Shown here: positions 27,035 to 35,255 of the stretch, piece by piece
Numbering within the stretch: position 1 is the stretch's first letter
Layout of the letters: each line of letters starts with the position of its first letter
Source: Rhodopila globiformis
GTDB lineage: Bacteria > Pseudomonadota > Alphaproteobacteria > Acetobacterales > Acetobacteraceae
Length of the DNA: 46,615 nt
Assembly: GCF_002937115.1 (NCBI RefSeq)
Contig: NZ_NHRY01000221.1
Span: 1 to 46,615 of the forward strand
Direction: 5' to 3'
Program-made: the position numbers and the translations under genes
The notes under the pieces: generated by a model
Seen by the model: only the letters and a program-made list of their open reading frames with translations
What the model was told of the DNA's origin: nothing
Databases searched by the model: none

Positions 27035-27846
27035 GCCGTATCGCCGCTCGGTTCGCCGAGCTGAAACGCCAGGCGCGCGGGGCGCTGATCCCGTTCCTGG
27101 AAGCGTGGGACCCCGACGAGGCGACCTCCATGGCGCTGCTGCGCGGCATGCCGGAAGCCGGCGCCGACCTGATCGAGATCGGCATGCCGTTCACCGACCC
27201 GATGGCGGACGGGCCGATCATCCAGGCGGCCGGCAAGCGCGGGCTGGCGGCCGGGGTGAAGGTGGCCAAGGTGCTGGAGATGGTGCGGGACTTCCGCACC
27301 ACTGACGCGGCGACGCCGGTTGTGCTGATGGGCTACCTGAACCCGATCCTGTCCTATGGCACCGAGCGGTTCTGCAAGGACGCCGCCGAAGCCGGCGTGG
27401 ACGGGCTGATCATCGTCGATCTGCCGACCGAGGAGGCCGATCTGCTGCTGCCCTACAGCAGCGCGAACGGCCTGGACTTCATCCGCCTGATCGCGCCGAC
27501 GACGGACAACGAACGGCTGCCGCACGTGCTGAACGGCAGTTCCGGCTTCGTCTATTACGTCAGCATCGCCGGCATCACCGGTACGCGCACGGCCACGGCC
27601 GAGCAGCTGGAGGTGGCAATCCCGCGCATCCGGCGGGTGACCGACCTGCCGATTGCCATCGGCTTCGGCGTGCGGACTCCGGACCAGGCGGCGACGGCGG
27701 CGAAGATCGCCGATGCAGCGGTGGTAGCCTCGGCGTTGATCGAGACGCTGGCGACGCAGCTGGACGCGGACGGCAAGGCGCGGCCAGGGGCGGTCGAGGT
27801 GGTGCTGGACCAGATCCGGGCGCTGGCGGCGGCGGTACGGAAGTAG
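27031..27846 (+). CDS. trpA: Tryptophan synthase alpha chain
   Basis: TIM-barrel lyase of 271 residues that cleaves indole-3-glycerol phosphate to indole, channelled to TrpB. Catalytic E49 ([11 protein letters not shown]) and D60 (MADGP) are present, as are [13 protein letters not shown] and [11 protein letters not shown]. The usual AGDPD after strand 1 reads AWDPD here, a small oddity. GTG start overlaps the trpB stop codon. Confidence 0.96.
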
Positions 27847-28185
27847 CGGGGGGGATTCAGACGAGGACCGTGCCATCGTCTGAACGGACAGATGGAACGG
27901 TTCATGTATTGATCGTCATGGCCGGGCGGCAGTCCCCATCGCTATCAGGATAAGCGGGCGGGCGGAGAAGGATTTGTCGCCGCGGCCTTTCTCTCACTGT
28001 CATGGCCGGGCGTGTCCCGGCCATCTGCGCTTCAATGGTGGGAGGGCAGATGGCCGGGACACGCCCGGCCATGACGGTGAGGGAGAGGCCCTTCCTCCGC
28101 CAATTCGCTTATCCCGATACGCATGAGGACACGCCCGCCCATGGTGGCGAGAGAGCCGCGCACAGCCAGCGGCTCCGCATCGGGC
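27847..28185. other. 339-bp intergenic region after trpA with a palindrome
   Basis: Contains one full dispersed palindrome (27998-28077) and a likely half copy of its right arm at about 28127-28150 (GGACACGCCCGCCCATGGTG). No gene or clear terminator is recognised. Confidence 0.5.
27998..28077. repeat. Dispersed GTCATGG palindrome, copy after trpA
   Basis: Both long arms are nearly perfect complements (GTCATGGCCGGGCGTGTCCC on the left) around a CTGCGCTTCAATGG centre. It lies between convergent trpA and the GGDEF-EAL gene. Confidence 0.9.
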
Positions 28186-31100
28186 TTATGGTTCCTGGCC
28201 GAACAACAAGCCTGCCGCGCCGCCCCTTGCGCCCGAAGCGATCCGGCCACCCCGCAATCCGCCGGTCGCCAGAAGCCCTTCTCCGACCGGGTCGATGCGT
28301 CCCGGGACAATCTTCCCGGCGCGCAACAGGATCGCGATGTCAACCCCTCCCATCGGCCGGGCGAAATAGTACCCCTGCACGATCCGCCCGCCCCAGGACT
28401 TCAGCAGCGCAATCTGCGCAGCGGTTTCCACCCCCTCGACCACCACCTCGATGCCAAGCTCGCGCGCCAGCCCCAGGGCCGCCCGGACGATCGCGTCGTT
28501 GCCTGGCTCGATGCCGATATCCGCAATGAACGTCTGGGCGATCTTGATCCGGTCCACCGGGTAGCGCCGCAGGTAATCCAGCGACGAGAAGCCGCTGCCG
28601 AAGTCGTCGATCGCGATGCGGTGGCCGCTCTGGCGCAGGCGGAGCAGGACGTCGTTGTAGTCCCGCGACGCCTCCATCAGTACGCTTTCGGTCAGTTCCA
28701 GCTCCAGGAACCGTGGCGGCAGGCCGTGCTCCGCCACCACCGTGGCGATGTCCCGCTCAAGTTGCAGCGGCATCTTGAACTGGATGCCCGACAGGTTCAC
28801 CGCGACCAGCGGCGGCGCGATGCCGGCATCCTGCCATTCCTGGCCCTGGCGGCAGGCTTCCCGGATCACCCAGCGTCCCAGCGGCACGATCAGGCCGTTC
28901 CGCTCAGACTCCTGGATGAACCTGTCGGGGCCAATCCGGCCCAGCACGGGATGATGCCAGCGCACCAGCGCCTCCAGCCCGACGATCCGGCCGCTGTCGA
29001 TATCGACCTGCGGCTGGTATTCCAGGAAAAGCTGGTTCGAGGCGATGGCCTCGCGCAGTTCGGTGCCCATGCAGACCCGGGAATGGACCTCGGCGTCCAT
29101 GCCGTCGGTGAAGAACCGGTACGTTCCCCGCTGCTCGGCTTTGGCGCGGTACAGCGCGACGTCCGCCTGCGACAATATGGTTTCGGCATCCGGCGCATCC
29201 CGGCCATAGACCGCAATGCCGATCGATGCCCCCGAATAGACCCGGTTGCCGCCGATGATAATCGGCTCGGTCACCGCCTGGACGATCTTTTCCGCGACAC
29301 CGGCGGCGACCGCCGCCAGGCCGTTCGGCATCGGCGGCGATTCGCCGATCGCAGCAAGGATGCGATCCGAAACCAGCGCGGCGTTGGCCGGCTCGCCGAT
29401 GTCGTTCAGGATGATGGCGAATTCGTCGCCGCCGAACCGGGCCACCGTGTCCACCGCGCGTACGCTGGCGCGCAGCCGTTCGGCCACCGCCTTCAGCAGG
29501 ATATCGCCGACCGGGTGGCCAAGCGAATCGTTCACATCCTTGAAATGATCGAGATCCAGGTACAGCACGGCAAAGCTCGAACCGCTCCGCCGCGCCCGGA
29601 CGATCGTATGCTCGAGCACGTCGACGAAGCCGCGGCGGTTCGCCAGGTCCGTCAGCATGTCGTAGCACGCCATGCGCGCGACCTGCTCCTCCGCCACCTT
29701 GCGGGCGGTGACGTCGTGGAAGCAGGCGACGATGTAGGTCTTCTCCCGCACTGTCATCGGCGCGGCGCTGATGTCGGCGAACAGGATCGAGCCGTCCTTG
29801 CGCCTGGCCGGCACGTTGGCGGACACCACCGTCTCGCCCCGCACCAGGCGTGTGAAGTTGCTCTCAAGCAGAGGCAGCGTCTCGGCCGGATGCAGGTTCG
29901 GGACGAAGATGCCGATCACCTCATCCGCGCCATAGCCCAACATGTCGCAGAACGCCTGGTTGGTGAACGTAACCGTCTTCGTTGCCGTCTCCACGACGCT
30001 GATGCCGTCGACATTGGCCTGCAGCACCGTCTTCAGCCGGGCCTCGGAGTCCGCCAGCGCCTGTTCCGCCCGCTTGCGATCGGTGATGTCGCGGGCGAAG
30101 CTCAGGAACAGGCCCTGCGCCGGCCAAAACGACGCGCTGATCTCGACATCGATGATGCTGCCGTCCTTGCACCGGTGCCGGCTTTCGAAGCGCTCGAAGC
30201 CAAGGTCAGCGATCAGCGCCATGTGGCGCCTTGCCATCTCGGGCGTCTCCTCGGCTTCGATATCCTGGATGCCACGTGCCAGGAGTTCGCCGCGCGTGTA
30301 GCCGAGCATGCGGCAAAGCGCATCATTGATGGTATGGAACCTTCCCTCCTGGTCGTGCAGCCAGAAGCCGTCGGCGGTGGTGGCCACCATGGCCGCATAC
30401 TGCTCGGCCTGAAGCCGGATCGTTTCGGTGGCCCGGCTGCGCTCGGTGATGTCCCAGTTGACGCCGATCATGCGCACGGCGCGGCCAGCGGCGTCGCGCT
30501 GCACCAGGGCATGCGCCTCGATCCCATGCACCTCGCCGTTGGGCCATACCACCCAGAACTCGGTGTTGAACCCCCCGGGACCATCGATCGCCGCCTTGAT
30601 CGCCGCATCGCCTTGCGCCCGGTCGTTCGGGTGCAGGCCGGCCAGCCAGTCAGCGTAGGCGCCGCCGAAATCCTTCGCGCGGATCCCATACAGCTCGTAC
30701 ATGCGGTCGTCCCAGACCAGCCTGTCTGCCGGAATATCCCAGTCCCAGATGCCGATGCGGGCCGAGGCGGTGGCGAGTTCAAGACGCTCCCGGCTTTGTA
30801 GCAGCGCCTCGTCCAGTTGTTTGCGCTCTGTCAGGTCCCGCATCGTCAGGACCTCGACGTGCTTGCCGCACACCGTAATGACGCAGGGCGAGACGTCGCA
30901 GAAGAAGGTCCGGCCGTCCTTCGCCCGGCACAGCCACTCGACGTGGGCAGGCGGGCCGCCTTGCGGGTCCGCCGCATCCGCGAGCGGGATTTCCGCCGCC
31001 CGCACGCCTGCCACCATCAGGTCCGCCAGGTCGAGAGCCTGGAACTCCGCCAGCGTATAACCGAACATCCGGCACAGAATGCGGTTCGCATCGATGATAG

Positions 31101-31374
31101 CCCCCGTGACGGGTGACCGCACCAGGACCCCCTCCTCGACGGCGTCGATGAAGGAACAGAAGCGCCGAGGCCCTGGCTGAAGCCGGGCTGGTGCCCTGGG
31201 GCTGAGTCCCATGAGCACTGACACAATGGGCTGGCAGCACTCTCGTTCCTCCCGTGGCTTGGCCGGCGCAGGCCGGCAATCCGCGCACTCGCCTGTATCG
31301 GCACCGCAAGACGTAGATGGCGGCCCCGCGGCCGCCGTGACGGACGGGACGGTTCGCCATGCCTGGTCGCTCAT
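28186..31374 (-). CDS. Four-PAS GGDEF-EAL cyclic-di-GMP enzyme
   Basis: Soluble bifunctional-type protein of about 1062 residues. Four PAS domains (about 72-184, 194-312, 319-435, 442-559) are followed by GGDEF (motif at 648-652, inhibitory site RAVD just before it) and EAL (GLEAL near 801-803, then ELTES, DDFGSGFSSLDYL, VVEGVE). All catalytic motifs are intact, so it could both make and degrade cyclic-di-GMP in response to signals sensed by the PAS domains. No membrane helix. The start is unclear: GTG 31413, ATG 31374 or ATG 31212. The first 60 or so residues match a dispersed repeat rather than a domain. It lies opposite to, and splits, the trpBA/accD-folC block. Confidence 0.88.
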   Translation of the reverse strand: MSDQAWRTVPSVTAAAGPPSTSCGADTGECADCRPAPAKPREERECCQPIVSVLMGLSPRAPARLQPGPRRFCSFIDAVEEGVLVRSPVTGAIIDANRILCRMFGYTLAEFQALDLADLMVAGVRAAEIPLADAADPQGGPPAHVEWLCRAKDGRTFFCDVSPCVITVCGKHVEVLTMRDLTERKQLDEALLQSRERLELATASARIGIWDWDIPADRLVWDDRMYELYGIRAKDFGGAYADWLAGLHPNDRAQGDAAIKAAIDGPGGFNTEFWVVWPNGEVHGIEAHALVQRDAAGRAVRMIGVNWDITERSRATETIRLQAEQYAAMVATTADGFWLHDQEGRFHTINDALCRMLGYTRGELLARGIQDIEAEETPEMARRHMALIADLGFERFESRHRCKDGSIIDVEISASFWPAQGLFLSFARDITDRKRAEQALADSEARLKTVLQANVDGISVVETATKTVTFTNQAFCDMLGYGADEVIGIFVPNLHPAETLPLLESNFTRLVRGETVVSANVPARRKDGSILFADISAAPMTVREKTYIVACFHDVTARKVAEEQVARMACYDMLTDLANRRGFVDVLEHTIVRARRSGSSFAVLYLDLDHFKDVNDSLGHPVGDILLKAVAERLRASVRAVDTVARFGGDEFAIILNDIGEPANAALVSDRILAAIGESPPMPNGLAAVAAGVAEKIVQAVTEPIIIGGNRVYSGASIGIAVYGRDAPDAETILSQADVALYRAKAEQRGTYRFFTDGMDAEVHSRVCMGTELREAIASNQLFLEYQPQVDIDSGRIVGLEALVRWHHPVLGRIGPDRFIQESERNGLIVPLGRWVIREACRQGQEWQDAGIAPPLVAVNLSGIQFKMPLQLERDIATVVAEHGLPPRFLELELTESVLMEASRDYNDVLLRLRQSGHRIAIDDFGSGFSSLDYLRRYPVDRIKIAQTFIADIGIEPGNDAIVRAALGLARELGIEVVVEGVETAAQIALLKSWGGRIVQGYYFARPMGGVDIAILLRAGKIVPGRIDPVGEGLLATGGLRGGRIASGARGGAAGLLFGQEP
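31295..31345. repeat. Half copy of the diverged palindrome inside the GGDEF-EAL gene start
   Basis: Similar to 19941-19991 within the MITE: 41 of the first 48 bases are identical. Read on the minus strand it encodes residues PSVTAAAGPPSTSCGADTG of the annotated N-terminus. Confidence 0.6.
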
Positions 31375-31413
31375 GTCAGCGCCTGTGGTGTTGATCCCTG
31401 GCATCGCCCACAC

Positions 31414-31686
31414 CCCACGAACATCACCTTATTTAATGCCATTAAGGTATTAATAGACAATTAAAACCAGAACCGCGGCCCGGCGCTGCCGACCAGGGTA
31501 CAGCAGACCGCAGACAGGTTGGGACTCGCGGCCGTCGGCCTGTCCCACCCTGCCTGCGGTTTGCTGTCAGGCTCACTCCCGGTCGGGCAGCGCCCATCTG
31601 CCCCGCAACCTGAAACATATCTGCCGTTCGTTGCTGGAAACAAACCCTCCTTGCCCCCCTGCCCCGACCCGGCTATCTCCCCGCGC
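31414..31686. promoter_or_regulatory. AT-rich divergent promoter region with TTAATG dyad
   Basis: The stretch 31425-31467 is far more AT-rich than its surroundings and contains the perfect dyad TTAATG-C-CATTAA at 31433-31445. It lies between the divergent GGDEF-EAL gene and accD, so it probably drives one or both. No exact minus 35/minus 10 pair is assigned. Confidence 0.45.
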
Positions 31687-32553
31687 ATGAGCTGGCTCAC
31701 CGAATACGTCCGTCCGAAGATCCGCACCCTGTTCACCCGGTCGTCGGTGCCCGACAACCTGTGGCACCAGTGCCCGGCCTGTCAGCAGATGATCTTCCAC
31801 CGCGACCTGGAAGCCAGCCTGAAGGTGTGCAGCCAGTGCGGCCACCACATGCGGGCCGACTCCGAGGAGCGCCTGCTGTGGACCTTCGACGAGGACTCCT
31901 ACACCCGCATCGAACTGCCCAAGCCGGTGGCCGATCCGCTGCGCTTCCGCGATTCCAAACGCTACCAGGATCGCCTGAAGGAAGCGCGGGAGAAGACCCA
32001 CCTCGATGACGCCATCGTCGTCGCCCACGGCACCATCGGCGGCGAGAAGGCCGTCGTCGCGGTCATGGAGTTCGGCTTCATCGGCGGCTCCATGGGCGCC
32101 GCCGTCGGCGATGCCATCGTCGCCGCCGCCCGGCTCGCGGTGCTGCAGCAGGCGCCGCTGATCGTCTTCACTGCCTCGGGCGGCGCGCGCATGCAGGAGG
32201 GTGCGATCTCGCTGATGCAGATGCCGCGCACCGTCATCGCCACCCGTCTGGTCAAGGACGCCGGCCTGCCGTTCATCGTCGTGCTGACCGACCCCACCAC
32301 CGGCGGCGTCACCGCCAGCTTCGCCATGCTCGGCGACATCCAGATCGCCGAGCCCGGCGCCATGATCGGCTTCGCCGGCGCCCGCGTCATCGAGCAGACG
32401 GTGCGCGAGATCCTGCCGGAAGGCTTCCAGCGCGCCGAATACCTGCTGCAGCACGGCATCATCGATATGGTGGTCAAGCGGTCCGAGATGAAAGCCACCC
32501 TCGCCCGCGTCATCGGCCTGCTGCGCCCGCCGGAGGTGGCGGCGGCCGCGTGA
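31687..32553 (+). CDS. accD: Acetyl-CoA carboxylase carboxyltransferase beta subunit
   Basis: Beta subunit of 288 residues of the enzyme making malonyl-CoA for fatty acid synthesis. N-terminal four-cysteine zinc ribbon (C29, C32, C48, C51), then the crotonase-like fold with FIGGSMGAAVGDAI, TASGGARMQEG and PTTGGVTASFA. ATG 31687 begins the conserved MSWLTEYVRPKI; upstream in-frame sequence is non-coding. folC overlaps its stop by 4 bases. Confidence 0.96.
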   Translation: MSWLTEYVRPKIRTLFTRSSVPDNLWHQCPACQQMIFHRDLEASLKVCSQCGHHMRADSEERLLWTFDEDSYTRIELPKPVADPLRFRDSKRYQDRLKEAREKTHLDDAIVVAHGTIGGEKAVVAVMEFGFIGGSMGAAVGDAIVAAARLAVLQQAPLIVFTASGGARMQEGAISLMQMPRTVIATRLVKDAGLPFIVVLTDPTTGGVTASFAMLGDIQIAEPGAMIGFAGARVIEQTVREILPEGFQRAEYLLQHGIIDMVVKRSEMKATLARVIGLLRPPEVAAAA

Positions 32554-33806
32554 CCGACGCCATCGACCGGATCGCCGCCCGCCTCGAGAAACTGCATCCG
32601 CGGCTGATCGACCTCAGCCTGGACCGCCTGCGCGACCTGCTGGCGAAGCTCGGCCATCCGGAACAGCGCCTGCCGCCGGTGGTCCACGTCGCCGGCACCA
32701 ACGGCAAGGGCAGCACCTGCGCCTTCCTCCGCGCCATGGCCGAGGCCGCGGGGCAGCGCGCGCATGTCTACACCTCGCCGCATCTCGTCAGCTTCAGCGA
32801 ACGCATCCGCATCGCCGGGAGGCTGGTCGAGGACGACCGCCTGGTCGCCGCGATGGAACGGATCGAGCAGGTCAACGCCGGCGCGCCGATAACCGTCTTC
32901 GAGGTCATCACCGCCACCGCCTTCGACCTGTTCGCCGCCACGCCCGCCGACATCTGCGTCCTGGAGGTCGGCCTGGGCGGCCGCGGCGACGCCACCAACG
33001 TCATCGAGGCGCCGGCCGCCTGCGCGATCACCTCGATCTCGCTGGATCACCGCGAGTTGCTGGGCCCGACGGTCGAGATCATCGCCGGCGAGAAGGCCGG
33101 CATCATCAAGCCGGGCGTGCCGGTGATCGTCGGCGCGCAGCCGCCCGAGGTCCGGCGCGTCCTGCTGGACCACGCGGTCGCGCTGGGGGCGCCGGTGCGG
33201 ATGCGCGGCCGCGATTGGGACATCGCCGCCACGCGCTCTGGCCTGGCCTACAGCGACCCGGCGGGAAACTTCGAGACTCCGGCGCCGTCGCTGCCCGGGC
33301 TGTTCCAGCACGACAACGCCGGCATCGCCATCGCCGCGCTGCGGGCGGCGCGGCTGCCGCACCGGCCGGAGGGCCTGGCGCACGCCGAATGGCCGGCCCG
33401 GCTGCAGCGCCTGCACGGCCGGCTGGCGCATCTGCTGCCGCCGGACTGGGAACTCTGGCTCGACGGCGGCCACAATCCCGGCGCCGGCCTCGTCCTCGCC
33501 GAGCATCTCCGCGCCTGGGCCGATCGGCCGGTGCATCTGGTGGTGGGGATGAAGCAGGCGAAGGATTCGGCGGAGTTCCTGCGGCCGCTGCTGCCGCTGG
33601 TGGCGTCCGTTTGGGCGGTGCGGGAGCCGGACCAGCACGCCGCGCTGCCGGTGGAGGCGATCGTCGCCGCCTCGAATGGCATCGCCCGCCCCGGGCCGCG
33701 CGTGGCGGATGCGCTGGCGAACAGTCCACGCACCGGCGGCGCCGCACGGGTGCTGATCTGCGGCAGCCTGTACCTGGCGGGCGAGGTCCTGAAGCTGGAC
33801 CGGTAG
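32550..33806 (+). CDS. folC: Bifunctional folylpolyglutamate/dihydrofolate synthase
   Basis: Mur-ligase-type enzyme of 418 residues adding glutamate to dihydropteroate and folates. The ATP-binding loop HVAGTNGKGSTCAFL is at about 46-60; SPHLVSFSERIRI, LEVGLGGRGDATNV and LDGGHNPG follow in family order. GTG start overlaps accD TGA, implying coupling. The accD-folC pair is conserved in alphaproteobacteria. Confidence 0.95.
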   Translation: MTDAIDRIAARLEKLHPRLIDLSLDRLRDLLAKLGHPEQRLPPVVHVAGTNGKGSTCAFLRAMAEAAGQRAHVYTSPHLVSFSERIRIAGRLVEDDRLVAAMERIEQVNAGAPITVFEVITATAFDLFAATPADICVLEVGLGGRGDATNVIEAPAACAITSISLDHRELLGPTVEIIAGEKAGIIKPGVPVIVGAQPPEVRRVLLDHAVALGAPVRMRGRDWDIAATRSGLAYSDPAGNFETPAPSLPGLFQHDNAGIAIAALRAARLPHRPEGLAHAEWPARLQRLHGRLAHLLPPDWELWLDGGHNPGAGLVLAEHLRAWADRPVHLVVGMKQAKDSAEFLRPLLPLVASVWAVREPDQHAALPVEAIVAASNGIARPGPRVADALANSPRTGGAARVLICGSLYLAGEVLKLDR

Positions 33807-34269
33807 GGGCAAGGCGACCGCGGCCGTGCGCTGTCCGCCATGGTCGTGCTCTCTCGTCCTGGCCGAGTCCCTATGCTTACAGGATAAGCGAACCAGTGGA
33901 GCAAGGGCTTCTCCCTATCGTCATGGCCGGGCGTGTCCCGGCCATCTGCGCTTCAACGACGGGGGGCGGATGGCCGGGACACGCCGGGCCATGCCGGTGC
34001 GGGAACGGTCATGATGGTGAGGGAACGCTCCCACCCATGGCGATGGGGAGACGACCCTGATCCGCCGGTCCGCTATCCCCGTACGCGCCGCCACGCCCCC
34101 GCCTCGACCCGGCAGACACCGGCCCGGGAAATTATTGCCACACCCCATGATAAATTTTTGATCCAGTTCCGATCTGCCGCCCTGCATCCGAAGCCTCCCA
34201 CGCGCGTTATGCGCACAGGTCGATGCCGGCCGGTGCAAGTCCGGTGGCAGCCGAGACAAGGAGCCACGC
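33807..34269. other. 463-bp intergenic region after folC with a palindrome
   Basis: Contains one full dispersed palindrome (33919-33997) and an AT-rich stretch (34128-34165) that may include the promoter of the following small genes. A GGTGCAAGTCCGGTGG string near 34233 was considered as a riboswitch and dismissed. Confidence 0.5.
33919..33997. repeat. Dispersed GTCATGG palindrome, copy after folC
   Basis: Arms are nearly perfect complements; the centre is CTGCGCTTCAACGACGGGG. The right tip reads CCATGCCGG instead of CCATGACGG. Confidence 0.9.
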
Positions 34270-34500
34270 ATGAAGTCTCTCCTCACTCTGGTCACGCTGG
34301 CGTTGACCGCATTGATGCTTGAAGAGAAAGCCCGCCAAGTGGCGGGCGATGCGCATGAAGCCTATGGCGAGGTTGCCGCGCAGGCGCGGGAAGCCAGGAA
34401 AACCCTGGTCCAGCAGGTCGAGCAGCAGCCGTTGATCTCGATGCTGGTGGCCGGCGGCATCGCCTATGCCCTGGCGTCGGTGATCCCGGCGCGCGGCTAG
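34270..34500 (+). CDS. Small membrane-anchored helical protein (DUF883-like)
   Basis: Protein of 76 residues: a short hydrophobic start, an amphipathic charged helix (about 18-50, rich in A, E, R, Q) and a C-terminal membrane segment after QQPLISML ending ASVIPARG. This layout recalls YqjD/ElaB/DUF883 proteins that tether ribosomes or membranes in stationary phase; the assignment is weak. AAGGAG lies 7 bases upstream of the ATG. The GlsB-like gene follows 40 bp later. Confidence 0.6.
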   Translation: MKSLLTLVTLALTALMLEEKARQVAGDAHEAYGEVAAQAREARKTLVQQVEQQPLISMLVAGGIAYALASVIPARG

Positions 34501-34540
34501 ACCAGACGCAACGTCACATTAAACAGAGGGAACAAACGGC

Positions 34541-34807
34541 ATGTCCATCATCGCCTGGCTCATTCTCGGCCTGATCGCCGGCTTCATCGCCAGCAAGATC
34601 GTCAACAAGACCGGGGAAGGCATTATCCTCGACATCGTGCTCGGCATCGTCGGCGCCTTCGTGGGCGGCTTCCTGTTCTCGTTCTTCGGTGCCGCGCCGG
34701 TCACGGGATTCAACATCTACAGCATCATTGTTGCAGTCATCGGCTCCATCGTGGTGCTGGTGATCTACCACGCGATCGCCGGCCGCTCCGGCACGACGAC
34801 CTACTGA
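34541..34807 (+). CDS. GlsB/YeaQ/YmgE family stress-response membrane protein
   Basis: Inner-membrane protein of 88 residues with three hydrophobic helices. The family pattern IAWLILGLIAGFIASKIV, DIVLGIVGAFVGGFLF and a glycine-rich middle is clear. Members are induced by general stress, with no known reaction. A strong terminator follows within 10 bp, so the two small genes form their own unit. Confidence 0.88.
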   Translation: MSIIAWLILGLIAGFIASKIVNKTGEGIILDIVLGIVGAFVGGFLFSFFGAAPVTGFNIYSIIVAVIGSIVVLVIYHAIAGRSGTTTY

Positions 34808-34814
34808 ACAGACG

Positions 34815-34849
34815 AACCCCGGCACCGGTCGCCCGGCGCCGGGGTTTTT
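34815..34849 (+). terminator. Rho-independent terminator after the GlsB-like gene
   Basis: AACCCCGGC and GCCGGGGTT form a GC-rich stem followed by TTTTTC. It ends the plus-strand unit; the convergent trxA stop lies 19 bases beyond, and the reverse strand lacks a good T run. Confidence 0.88.
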
Positions 34850-34867
34850 CATGCCTGCGGCCAACCG

Positions 34868-35200
34868 TTACAGGTTGCCGGCGATCCATTCCTTCAGCTT
34901 GCCCTTCGGCAGCGCGCCCACCTGGGTCGCCGCCGGCTTGCCGTCCTTGAACAGGATCAGCGTCGGGATGCCCCGCACCGCGAACTGGTTCGGCGAGGCC
35001 GGGTTGTTGTCGATATCGACCTTCGCCACGGTCAGCTTGCCGGCGAATTCACCCGCGAGTTCCTCGATCGCCGGAGCGATCATCTTGCACGGGCCGCACC
35101 ACTCGGCCCAGAAATCCACCAGCACCGGGCCGGTCTTGCTCGCCTCGACCACATCGGTGTCGAAGCTCTGGTCCGTCACAGCAACCGTGTTCTCGCTCAT
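34868..35200 (-). CDS. trxA: Thioredoxin 1
   Basis: Disulfide reductase of 110 residues with the WCGPC active site (C35, C38) and the conserved cis-proline in RGIPTLILF. It supplies electrons to ribonucleotide reductase and other cytoplasmic targets. It lies 55 bp after addA on the same strand, the usual alphaproteobacterial order. Confidence 0.97.
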   Translation of the reverse strand: MSENTVAVTDQSFDTDVVEASKTGPVLVDFWAEWCGPCKMIAPAIEELAGEFAGKLTVAKVDIDNNPASPNQFAVRGIPTLILFKDGKPAATQVGALPKGKLKEWIAGNL

Positions 35201-35255
35201 TCTCAGGCCTTCCAGGTTTCAGTTACGGGAAAGTTGGGATTGCCGGCCACGGCGG

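Noticed and set aside
28123-30801. Open frame of 892 codons opposite the GGDEF-EAL gene
   Set aside because: The opposite strand has all catalytic motifs of PAS-GGDEF-EAL; this frame has none and its composition is typical of an antisense shadow.
34225-34260. Possible cobalamin riboswitch-like string GGTGCAAGTCCGGTGGCAG
   Set aside because: Only a short part resembles the conserved core; the flanking stems and other conserved blocks are missing and the downstream genes are not cobalamin-related.
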